Assembly (NCBI RefSeq): GCF_901709675.1 | Contig: NC_051104.1 | Location: forward strand, 7,448,501 to 7,512,500 | Reading direction: 5' to 3' | Origin: Syngnathus acus | Taxonomy: Eukaryota > Chordata > Actinopteri > Syngnathiformes > Syngnathidae | DNA length: 64,000 nucleotides | In this document: positions 36,101 to 48,700 of the stretch, piece after piece | Position numbering within the stretch: the stretch's first letter is position 1 | Layout of the letters: each line of letters opens with the position of its first letter | Notes under the pieces: generated by a model | The model's database searches: none | What the model saw: only the letters and a program-made list of their open reading frames with translations | What the model was told of the DNA's origin: nothing | Made by a program: the position numbers and the translations under genes

Positions 36101-39100
36101 AGTATGTGCATCAACCCCCTCTTCCTCATGTGTTTGGACTAGATGAACTTGATGAAAAAGAAATAGCATGTATGCCTCAGGAGAATCGCTAATGCACAAT
36201 TAGAAGCTCCTATTGATAATTACAGATTATTTCTGAAGAAATGAAAAGAACAAAGAGCATCCAATATGATTTGTCCGCGTTTGTGTGTGGACAGCCGACA
36301 TTCCCGAAACATGCTCGAACATGCAAGGAAAGTAATTTGGTGACCTTGCAGCTCGTAACTATGTTAATCCTCCTTTGGAAAAATGTTGCAATTCAATGTG
36401 AATTGTTTGAGAAAGATAATGAAGTGTCACTGAGGTGGTTGATGACTCTTAATCACTCATAACTTTACCAAGCAAATTTGAGTCATTATGATGATCCTGA
36501 GCTTTTTTTTTTTTTTTTCCCCCATTCCCTCCATCTCTTAATTCAGATTTAGAAAACTTTATCCCTATGGGGCAATTAAGGAACTAATGTACTGATAACA
36601 TTGGTTAGCTGCTGAGGAAGGTAGTCGCTTCGGTTAAATATCATTATTATAAAATTGGCTAAAATCAGTCATTTGTTGTGCCCATTAGAAACGAGCGTTT
36701 ACATCTTTTTGAAACCTTGCGACTGGTTGTAGGTGAGAAACCTGTTTTAATCAAAGTCATTCTCACATAGCATTTAGATCTAATTAGCTCAATTATCAAG
36801 ATTATAATTACATTGAAATATAGCCCCTAATGCTCATATCAATTATATGTGGTCGGGGTGGGGGTAGAAAGAGGGAGGAAATGATAGAAATGGAAGATAA
36901 AAGGTCAAATGGGATCCTTAGTTCTATGAGGCCAAACTAAATGTTAAATTTCCCCCATAAATACCTCATATTAGATTTGTGTACAGCATTTAAAGCATGC
37001 CAACAAAAAGGTTTATGATTGGTTGAATATGAAATAGACAGGCAAAATCCACCGTTTTGTTTTTGGATCCATCTCAGGGCACGGCCATACTGCCACTTGC
37101 TGTCGACTGAAAATGACATCACAATTGCCACAACCAATCACCTCCCACTTTGACAGGATTGCAACACACACACACAATGTGTTCTTTTTGTGGAATCAAA
37201 GAGAACACATTGACCTAATTTCCCTCAGTTAGCTCGCCTCGTTGGGGACCGACGTTCCTCTTCACACGTTTCTCCCCACTAAGTCAATTGGAGGGCTCCA
37301 TTTCTGCTGTTCTCATCCTCATTGTTGTTTTCCTCTATGTTTTAGAGTGAAGGGGTCATTTAAATCACTTCAGTAGTTCATCCGGTTTGACCGTGTTAAA
37401 ATGCATCTCAAGGAAACACGATGGGCTCGCACCTGAAATTAAACAATGGCTAGTCCACCAAGTCTGATCATCTGTTTGCAAGTCTTCGGAATCCTCATTT
37501 CAGAGTCTCCCAGAAGATTAACCCAACTATGGGTTAAATAGTACCACTGCCCAGTGGGCTCCTCGGGAGAGGAATGGGCTAAGGGAGTCAACCCCTACAG
37601 AAAATCAATTTCCCCTTGGGTTGGTGTCAGGAAGGGCATCCGACTGTAAAAAGTTTTGCTCCAAAAATATTCTCAGCCATATCGAGAACCCAGTCCAACC
37701 CAGCGGCGCCTGGAAAGCGGACTTTAAACCGATGATGATGATGAGTCTCCCAGAAGTGCCAATAAACCATTTTGACTTGACAGTGTCAAGCATGCCCAAG
37801 CACGGTGTGAACTTCTTAGTGAAGGTGTGTCCTTCAACGCCATAAAATTATGATTGCATAAAAGCTTGGCAGCGTCAGCAAAAAGATCCAGAAGACAAAT
37901 GCCATCAAATTCATAATCAAAGGGATGAGATGTAAACAAAGATAAGGTATCAGCAGTCCTATCTCTTTCTTTGACACCTCAGATAATCACACTTCCATAA
38001 TCAGTATGGCAGTCATGCATGTAGGCCACGAAGAGAACAATCACATTATCTGTCAATCTTTTAAGTCTATTTTCACACTCTCAATTTTTGCCTTCTCAAT
38101 TTCCCCCGACAGCAAGCCGTTCCTCAACGATGTGTGAAAAAGATTTGAGTGCATTTACAAACAATGCCAGTGGCCCAAATATAAAAGTGACAGGAAATAA
38201 CTTAATCCTCAAAATGAAAGGATAAGTCTGATACTTTTAAGTGGCCCTCGACTGGAGGCTTTAAGCCTGCAAGTGCGCCCGGGAAGGATTCTCAGGGTTA
38301 CCTTCTGCAGTTCAGCCCTTAGAGAATTATTAGCATTAATCTGCTATTTAAAATGGAACACGCCAGTGTAATCCTCACGCTGCCCATTCTCATTACCTAA
38401 GCATCTTTGAAAAGTAATACTGGCTTCTCGGTTTCTATTTTTTAACAGCCAAAGCAGTCCAAGAGATAGTTCTTGCGCAAATGATTGACACATCATTTGC
38501 ATACTTTGCCCAGTCTGGCAAGGTTTGGTGAAAATGATGAGTCAGTTTTTGCAAAATAGCAACACAAACGTATCCAGGGAAGATAATTAGGGAACAGCTT
38601 CTGACCCAGATTTCACACAATCCTTTAAAGTGCAATTAAAATGTAGCAACGCGTGCCAATGCATGGCTGTTGAAATGAACTCTGGGCCTTCGCCACATCA
38701 GATTCGAGGGACATGCTTTCATTTTTGGAAGATAAAATATCCAACCTTGCATTTCATCTATTATGGTTTTATAATTGGAGGGGTCTTAATGAAATGAATT
38801 CACCGGTGAGAAAAGATTTCACGTCGTGTTTGCTTTGGAAGAAGCACAAGGGCGCCCGCCACTCAAGTGTCTAAAAATATTCCTCTTTCGTGCATCATCA
38901 ATATCTTATTTGAAGGATGGGCGTCAGGACCACTTTGCTGTTTTCACTTAATGCCACTTGACAAGGCCTATTTTTATGGGACACTGATTTCTTAGTCCAC
39001 GTTCCAATTCAAATACACAAAAATGTCAAAAAGCTTGGAAGAAAATAAGAGACATTTACATCTTGTAATGTTTGTCACTATGGGGATCACTATTTTCATT

Positions 39101-39738
39101 GCCTCGTCTCTTTGGCAGTAAATAGAATTACATCAACACAAATTTCTATTCAACTTCAGGGAATTGTCAAATATGGGATTCCTTTATTTACAGTGATAGT
39201 GTCGCAATGCATTTGTGTGACTGGTTGTCTGTGTCCAGAAATGCCCTGTGATTCATTGATGACCAGTTAATACCTGGGATTAGGGTCTAGCTCCCCTACG
39301 ACCCTGAACAGAATGAGCGGTGGAGAAAATAGACGGATGGATGACGGATTAGTTTATCTACAGTATATACTGCATCGTATATGTATTTGCATCAATCATG
39401 AAATGTAGCCAGATTTTACATGCTGCACTTCATCTCGTCTCACCAGTGGCCAACTTTTTATGACAGATGTTTGCTTGTTATTGTTTCAGGAAACCTATTA
39501 ATATTTATCAGAGCAAAATTGCTGGCTAAGTGTTTTCTCAATGATTCCCTCTGCCCATTTGTGCATGCACCGAGGAGCTTGAGAACTTGAAACAATTCAA
39601 CACCTCAGAGAAAATGCCAGCCTCACAAAAAAATGTGTTTCGTCGTACGTGAGCAACTTTTGATATTTAAGCAATGATACGAGCTGGGAAGAAAATAAAA
39701 AGGAGTATTTCTCGACTATTGTTGAGCCAAGACCTTTA

Positions 39739-39784
<46 letters not shown>

Positions 39785-42700
39785 GATCATACTCCTGTCA
39801 CATAATCAGCGTGACAATCGGAGCAATTTAATTGAACACAAAATTGATATACCCAGAAAAACATATTTTTCTGTATGAATGGCAACAGGTGTATTTAATT
39901 ATTTGCCCATCACAAGATATCATAAATAGTTGAAAAAATATATATATCATTAATGAGTTTTCAGACCAATTAAATGCAATTGGATAATTCCCCGCAGCAT
40001 CCCTGATAACACGCTGGTTGGGAATCACTGCTTTAAAGTAATGTCAGATTTAACTCTAGACTAATTTATTGGGTGGAGGGGTTGGGCAACACAATTGATT
40101 CTGTTTTTTTATCCTTAGGCACTGTACCATTTTCCCTAGATAGTCACTACAAAGTGAATTCCAGCCGTGCTCTGGGACACCGTGGTGAGACACTGGGATA
40201 TCCACAGGCAAAAGCCCAAAGTCGCACTCTGATGCTAACCTTACTTTGGCTACTTTCAGTCCAGTTTAATTCAAGTTAGCCATTATCCGGGTCGACTATT
40301 TGAGTGCAATTACTATGCTGTTTTACCCTAAGTAGTGCGTCTCAGTTCAAGTTTGTCATGCAAAGCAAAATGTAATCGCCGCCTTCTCTGACATATTGTG
40401 AGTTTGTGTCTGCGGTTTCTCCATCTGTGCCCTCCATATGAAAGGGAATAGTTGAGCAGACCAACAAAGGGCAGCACAGAGGAGGCAGAGGTGCCGAGGG
40501 AAGCGCACTGCTGGAAGGGAGGGAGGAAGGGAGGGAGGGCTGTTTGCTTGAGTGACACTACATTGATGCACAAATATAGCACGAGTTGCACCTTTAGCAG
40601 ACGTTTACACAACAAGTGGAAATGAATGTAAATTGTGTCATATTGGTTTGTTTACATGATGTGGATGTTCACACAAATGTCACAGTCAAAAGAGTAATGT
40701 CGTATTATATTCCAAAATAGTCATTTATATTCTAGGGCAAGTGTCAATACAAAAATGTATAAATTGTCTTTGCTTATAATAGAGTTAGTCCAGTGCACTT
40801 TCCCTGGTCTCACATTTGCTTGAATGCAGCTTATAAAGTGAAAGACATAATAAATAAAAATAATAAAGGAACTCAATTTAGCCCAGTTATGCCTCGCCCT
40901 TTGGTAACCTCCAAATAGCGTGCTGTATAACATATACGTATGTGCCTGCCTGTCACCAGATAACTAATTTGCGTGTGATTTTGATTGTCTTAATACAGCC
41001 CTTCACAGAATGGACCAAGTTCTGCTCAGCTGGCCAACCCAGCCCACTTGGTCCTTTGCATGTTACCATCCGAGCTGGGCCTGTTGTTGCTGCGGCAACA
41101 CAAGCAGCAGCAACGACGACAACAAGCATGTGGTAGCTGGCGGCTTTCTGTTTTGCAGCTCAGCCTCATTATGCTGCTTCTGGCTTTGATGTGGTTTGTG
41201 AGGCTCTACCTGCATTACTGCAGCCAGTGGCTCTACCTCCAGGCCATAGCAGTTCCTGTCAACAAGTGAGTTCAGTTCCTTTGATACACACACATACATA
41301 ACTAAAAGGATGGGAAGGAGTTTACGCTCATGTGCATGCACGCCCACAAAACTAAAATGTATAGCTAGTGGTTTTTTTTTGCATATTCTTCTGTATCGTG
41401 TTGAACCAACACAACAATTTGCTAGTTTTATAGTGTTGTGAGAAGTAAGGATTGGATCACATAAAAATGTAGAACACACAATATATGAATAATTTTGAAC
41501 ACATCTTTTGCGCAACATTAACATAGCATCACTGTGGAACTATGTTGATGTCACTAGACACCTTTAACACCCCAGTAGACTAGATTATTTGGAAGGTATT
41601 TAGCATTGTTATCTTGTATATTACCTTTTAAGCAGCATTGCGATTAAATAGCAATACGACACCAAAGACCTGTAAAATAGCATGTAATTGGCATATGGTG
41701 CTGATTGAATTTATCATCATAAAATGCTCCAGCTGTGAACATGCATACCAACAGTTTTTATGACACTATCATGGGCGTAAAAACATCACATATGAAAATG
41801 TAGACGTGATTGGGGATTAGAAAACATAGAGAGGCATTCAAGGAAGAATGACAAACTTTTGACCAAACACTGCTATGGAATAAAAACACTTGGAAGGGGT
41901 AATGAGAAAAATAAGTCACTGTACCACGGGTAGGCAACTTTGGTCCTGCAGCGTCGTAATCCTGCATGTTTTCTATGTATTCCTGTTGCAACACACCTTA
42001 TTCAGCCATCCATTAATGGCAGAAAACATGCAAGGTCTGCAGAAGCTGGAAAACAATCCTAATCATTGAATCAGGTGTGTTGGAACAGGTGGGCGGGGTC
42101 CTGCATGTCTTCCTGTTGCAACACACGTGATTCAAATGGTCAGAAAATTAGCAAGGTCTGCAGAAGATGGATAACAATGTTTGAATCGGGTGTGTTGCAA
42201 CAAGTAGCCATAGAAAACATACAGGAGGACCCGGATTCTTCAATTGTTCACAAATATAAACATGTCCCAAAGCTTTCATCTCCAAATGGCTTCCAAAGTG
42301 CATAGAACCAAACCATATTCAAGTCAATTAGCCTCTATGCAAAATTAAAAGCATAATGTGAACTGTATTAAATTAGAGGTAAGGTACCTGCACAATGTAA
42401 TGAGATGTATCAAGAATCCTGACTTAAAAATAGAATGCTTTGTTATGATCCATAGTGTCATTTATCTGGTTGTAGAATTAGTATATAGAACTATGAAATA
42501 AATAAAGTATTCAATTCGATTCAGCAAAGAGTTGCTTTTAATGTGGCTCCCTCAATTTGAAAGTGGACCAGAACGAACAATACTGCCACAAAGCTCTAAC
42601 CTGCAGTGGTATGTTTGGAGTTTTGCTTCACATGAAACTCCAATGGACCTCTTCATTGAGATTAATGAAGGGAATCTGGAAAAGGCAGAATCAAATGGGA

Positions 42701-45700
42701 CTTAATGAGCATAAAGCAGACCTGTCCTGTCTTACCACTGCTTTGCCGTCTCCTGACTGATGGGAAGATTAAGGAGCTCATGAGGCTTGCTTGTAAACAG
42801 AGAGTCCATCTTGCAGGTATAAAAATAGTTACTTTATAGCAAGTGATCTCAACTTTCTAGTTTTCTACTCATTATTTTATCTTAATTCAATTATTAAGGT
42901 GCTACAAAGAAAGTAGCTCAGATAGTCTTTATGGTGATGGTCCAAAATGATTGCGTCTCTCGCAAATAACATGATATTATGGTCATAAGTGCCCTACAGT
43001 GACACAACATAATGTGCCGCGTACATATTGACACATGCACCTCTCACCAGATTCCAATTTCACGCACACACGGTGGACCTGGTGTACCAGAGTTCTTTGC
43101 TCCACACCCGCGAGGAGCTGGCTATGGTGGTGGTGGGTCCCCTGACCTTGAACGCAGTAACGTTCCTGCTGGTTCTGATCAGATGGGGCTGTCAACAGAT
43201 ATTTGGATCACTCCCTTCCTTCACGTCAAAGTTTATCATGGCTCAGGGAGTGTGGACAGTCCTGCACCCCCTGGCAGTCCTTGCAGTGGACGCCGTCCTC
43301 GGGGTAAGTCACTTAAAAATAACTTGTGCACTTTAAATAGGAGTTCACTTTATCTTAGCAAAGTGACTTTCGATTACAGAGAAAAATGGGGTGAGTAGAG
43401 GATGAGGGGAAAAAAGTGCAAGGTTAGCTAGCTGTGTGTTGTCTTGTTTTTTTAAATCACAGTGAAGGACTACAAATTAATAGAAGAAATACAATATGTG
43501 ACTTTAAATTTGTGGTCACAGCGTCTATCCTACAGCCCAGACAGACCAGTGGGAGATGCCGCCAAGCTTTTCTGGCACTTCCACAGAGTGGACCAATCAG
43601 GCACAGCCGGGATCATCATCACTGTTTTCCTATATGCAGTCATCTTTCTTCTATCCGTCACCATCCTTTGCGTTTATCTGCTCAGGTGAGACTCACGGGA
43701 CTGAATGGATATTTCTGCTTATCTCAGTCAAATTGCAATTGTTCCTAATTTCCATTTACTTCACAAAACCTGTTGATGATGCGTCATATTGTCTCACTCT
43801 TTTATTAATGTCAAGCTACGGCGTGAGAAAAACAACAACTGCAATGCAACTGCAAATCTATTCTTTTTTTTAAAAAATGCTTTATGTAAACTCCATCTTT
43901 GAGCTCCATTTTATAAGTCCTCAGTGGCTGAGAAGCACGACAACTGGAGTTGTGAGAGCAATGAAAGTCACGGCTATTTTCAAATGAAAGTAACCTATAG
44001 GGACAATCTGACAATGAAGATGAATCCTTTCCTTGCAACACTCTGGCCCGGCTCGACTTAAACATCTATTCGGGAATAACTCTCTCTTCCACCTCCGCAG
44101 CCATGTGCTAGTCCTAACTCATAATCCATCCACCCTGAAAAAAACAACAACAGAAAATGGAACAAATCTGGTGCCTTTTGATTTCACAGTTGAATGGAAT
44201 TACTTATGCAGGTTTGCATGGACCTCACACATCAGCACAATGAGTAGACATAAACACAAGAGCGGTTGTACACACTTGCATCACACAGCTGCCTTTTCAC
44301 AGCCACCATACCGTGGTATCGGTTGGAACATTGAAAGCATTTCCAATCCAAAAGTTCAAATGTGTTTTGATATAGCGTGAACATATAACCCTCTTACATG
44401 ATCCTATTAGGCTGAATGCTTTGCATGGCTGCTATCACTGCATGCATATTGAAATAGAGCAGATATATTGTAGAATGTATATGACAAGGACTCATCTGAC
44501 AGCATCCGTGTGTTGCAGTCATGTTTCAGATATTGAGGTCATCCATGCTGAATTACCGCGTTTATTTATATTTATGTTATCATAGCTTACATACAAATCA
44601 TAAAGTCAGAGACATTCTAACAGTGTTTGAAGAGAGGATGCAAAGATATGGACGAGAGATGGCATAAATGAATGAGAAGCACCATTGAAAAGAGATGCAT
44701 GGGATGAGGTCAGGATACTACAAACATCTGCATTCCCAAGAGGGACAGTGGGTGAGCTTGAGTTCAAAGCTTTGCACCACTTCCATGCATAAATCCTCGT
44801 CGACTTGATGTTGCTTTTATTTGAGATCCGATTACCCTCCGACAGACCACAATTTCCACGGAAGGGTGCAAGGTCGGCTCGTTTTGATGGTCAGCCAATG
44901 CATTATTTCAGTTTTACACACATGGTGAATCCCTTTCAAGGTTGACTGCCTGCTTCCATGTGTGGCTCAAAGAAATCCTCGCACTTTTGTGATAAGCATC
45001 TACGGATCAATACGGTCTCGAGTCTTTCCTTGTGACTCAGGCTGGGTTCTCCAAACTCATCTACAATCGGTAACATGTCAGGATTGGACTCCCACACATT
45101 AGCAACCGCATCACACACAAAGAGACACAGACATTGCTGAAGTCAGTGTGAGAACAAAGAGCTTCCTACTCAAAGCGCAACATATTTGATTCCATTTGCA
45201 CTTTGATTTTTTTGTATTGATCCATTGCGCGCTGTGATCCAAATGTATCTTCAGATTTTTTTTGCATTGATTTGTAAAAAAGAGCCATTGTGACAGACAA
45301 AACAGACTCGTAGTATATTTGCAGCTTTGCTTAGTCTGTCTTGCTTAGGTATTTGACCTCACGTGACCTTAACAGTGAGGAGACAGTGATTCAGACTGGC
45401 TTTCCACTCCCACGGTTTTCCTTCTTTTTTGACTCCACACTATCTAGATCTCACAACAACGGTCGTATGCTGGACATCTTCCAGAGGCTCACCGGCAAGG
45501 AGGGGACTTATTTCCTACCTCAGGACTTAGAGCTGTCCAATCAGGAGCTTAGCTACATCGTCAAGAAGGCAGAGCAATGGAGGGGCTATAATGGCGAGAG
45601 GCGCAAGGTACGTATGTGCATCCAGACCAGATCAAATGAAGTACAAAACAATGTGGAGAATTTTGTATCATTGAATTGTCTTTAGTTACATTTCAGAAAA

Positions 45701-48700
45701 CTGAGAAGTCATCTCTAAGGTATCTAGCTTCATTCTAATTAGTACAGGATAATTACCAAAACAGAAAGCCATCCAGGAAGCTGCCTGATTAGTCTGTGGA
45801 AATGACATTACAAAGACATTTTCGTCAAATAGGCTGCTCAATCAACATGCCAGTCAATTTGTTACATTTGCTATTCTTTGAAGGTGTGGTGGACATGTCC
45901 ATGTCACGAGCGCAGGATTCCACTTTACATAAATGTCGCTTCACGTGAAATTAGCATCGGCAGAGTGAAGCTGCCGCATGTTTGACAGCCAGGCATAGGT
46001 TCATGGCGACGCCACGGCAGCAAGAAGTCTATTAGCGCCAAGCCGACACCAGATGTCAAATCTTTTGCATAGTGATTGAAAATGTGACTTGTTGAGATAA
46101 GGGAAATAGAACACGGCCATCAAACTGCAGGCCCTTCTCTAATTTAGTGTGTTGGATTTGTAGTGGCATACACACGTTCCGTGTTTGCCATTTTCATTAA
46201 CTCCCTTTGCTCTTTGCTTGCTGAACCTATGGGCCAACCAAATCATGAAACGTAGGCTTTTTTTTTCCATTTATTATTTTTTTTTATTCAATGTAATTTT
46301 TTTAATAGGTAAATTATCTACATTGCCCAAACGTGACAGTTTTTTGTAACCATAACATTTAGATATTGTTAGACGTTAAATACTAAAATAAATAAATCTA
46401 ACGTTCAGCTACTAGTTTGCTTAAAAGATAGAGCACGTCATTTAATTGATGGTTATTACATTTTGCACCGCAGAGTTATTTTTCATCTAAATAAGACATG
46501 CTGATGTGTCATTATTTTATAATTAGTGATGCCAAGTCTCCATTGAGGGTCACTTTCCTAACTCAAGAATAATTTGCAAGGGTGCAATTTCTTGTCATTT
46601 TCCCTTATTAACTATTTATCACATGAATGAAAAAAAAATATAAAGTAAAAATTCATGAAGGCAAGCGAAGGAGCGACCCGACAAGAGCTGAAACTAATAT
46701 TTTGCAACTCTAATGATTTTTTGCATCCCTAATTAGATAGAATAAGGTTGATATGATGAGGTCAGGATGTAGTGTTTTTCATTAAAAATACATTTCCGAA
46801 ACTGTATTCCAATTGTGCCCCTTCAATTAAATAATGAATCCAGCGCATTTCTTATTACGAACCCAATTAATATCAGAGGCAAGGGCGAAATTTTAATAAC
46901 AGTAGGCCACGAGGCCTTCATTAGCTGGCTGGGAGAAAGGAGAAAGAAGGAAAACAAGGGACTCTCTCCATTTCTAAATATACCAATATTAATCAAGAAA
47001 TACGTATATAAAAACTACATTTAAAAAATATTTCTTGACGGGACTGTAATCCTTGAGAATAATTGAAGTCCATTCAACAACATAACATGATGTTAGAACA
47101 AAAGGGAAATCTGATAGGCTGTCAATTTGAAATGTGTTCAAAACCCTTGAACCTAAAACATCATGGCATCCTGTTGCGTTTATCTGAGCTATGGAGGCTT
47201 TGAGGGAGCTACTACTGCTTCAGTAATGAGCCCCATTAATTATGTATAGGCGCATTGACGTTATTAATCGTCTCCTGTCACCCCCTCCAGATCACTGTAC
47301 ATAGAAGGGAACTCTGAAATACTTAAACAGGTACGCAAAGTGTTTTGTCTGAGCCATCGCTATGGCAGTGACAGAGTGCGGCAGCAGTTTACCCGCTGCA
47401 AACCTTGTTTGCTGCTAATTCATCCAAAAGCAACATTTCCCCACTGGTGGTGACATTGGGATAATTGAAGGAGAGGACAGATTAAATAGAAAGCAGAAAA
47501 GGCTGAGAGGCGCTTTGTGGGCTGGCCCGGAGATGTTTTGCCAACCTGATTGCATCGACGCTCACGCTCCTTCATGCCGTTTGTCTTGGTGTGTCGAGCT
47601 AATAGATTACTGGCAGGCAAATTTTGGAACACCCAAGGTGCTTTCCAACGTTAACATGCTTGATAGACTGAAAAGCTGCCCAGGGTTAAAAAGTTGCTGT
47701 ATCTTCAAAAGGTAACATCATGCTTTATTTCATTCATTCAGATAATTGTATGCTACTTTTGACAAAACTCTTCACATATTGGACACTTTAGCAGGAAATG
47801 AGGCAAACAGAGAGGGTGGCTGGCCGTGACAGAATACCCAGGAAACGCTGTCACGAAACAATAGAAGCCACAGCTCGGGAAACAGGAACCCACAACAACC
47901 GGCAAAGGAACACCGAGACCACGCTGAGTGCTAAGGTGCTGTAGGTCAAAGCGACCAGCATTGAGTGGGCGCTGGGTCGGATACTAGAGCTCTCTTGGTC
48001 AATGCATTTGTTTATACGCTTGAGTGTACGTATGTGCAAAAATCCAATTCGACGTTCACCTGAATCCTACAGTATTTGTCAAAGTACACTCATACATGCA
48101 TATAAACCGTTTTTGCACGCCTGCATGTGCATGTCACATTAAAGTGGCTTCTTCTATTACAGAGGAAAGGTTTTTTTTTTTTTAAGTGGACACCGCTTTG
48201 GGCCCCGATGGCCTGAGGCAATAACAGGCAGGCAAGGGCAGCATCCACACAGGCTGAGTATTAGGGAGCTCAATATGAGAAATGACGGCAAATGCTACAT
48301 GGCCACGTTCCTGAAAAGGTCACAGACTTCGGTGAGCACTAATGTGTAAAAGAAGTGGTCAACTCAAACTAAAGCGCACAGATAAAGATGAAACACACAT
48401 TATATTTTCAGTTTGCACACACACATGCACCCCCTCCCACTCTTTTGCAAGTCACATGTAAAATTTTATGGGCGCAAGTACAGAGTGCATTAGGCATAAC
48501 TACTTACCATTGAATCAACATAATCACTGAAGCAAATGCTAGCGTTGCTGTAAATGTTTCTATAAAGGAGGTCATAAGATTTTTCAATGGTTAACACAAA
48601 CACTGCTTGAATGCTATTGCGAAGGAAAACAAAGACTAATAAGCATACTTTCAGTGTAATCAATCGTTATTAAAATCAATAAAAAAAAATAGGAATGATG

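Larger units (their letters stand above)
34524..40998. other. ofcc1 intron, exon k (or microexon) to l
   Basis: 6.5-kb intron without a further supported exon. It contains a candidate enhancer block at 36.55-36.88 kb, an RTE-type insertion at 37517-37742, a retroelement fragment at 39.2-39.35 kb, and an AT repeat with a hAT-like remnant at 39.74-40.03 kb. Between 38.3 and 38.95 kb is more non-repetitive, possibly regulatory sequence. Confidence 0.5.

Noticed and set aside
41063-41524. 153-codon open frame on the minus strand
   Set aside because: Antisense shadow of the Leu/Gln-rich transmembrane exon l.
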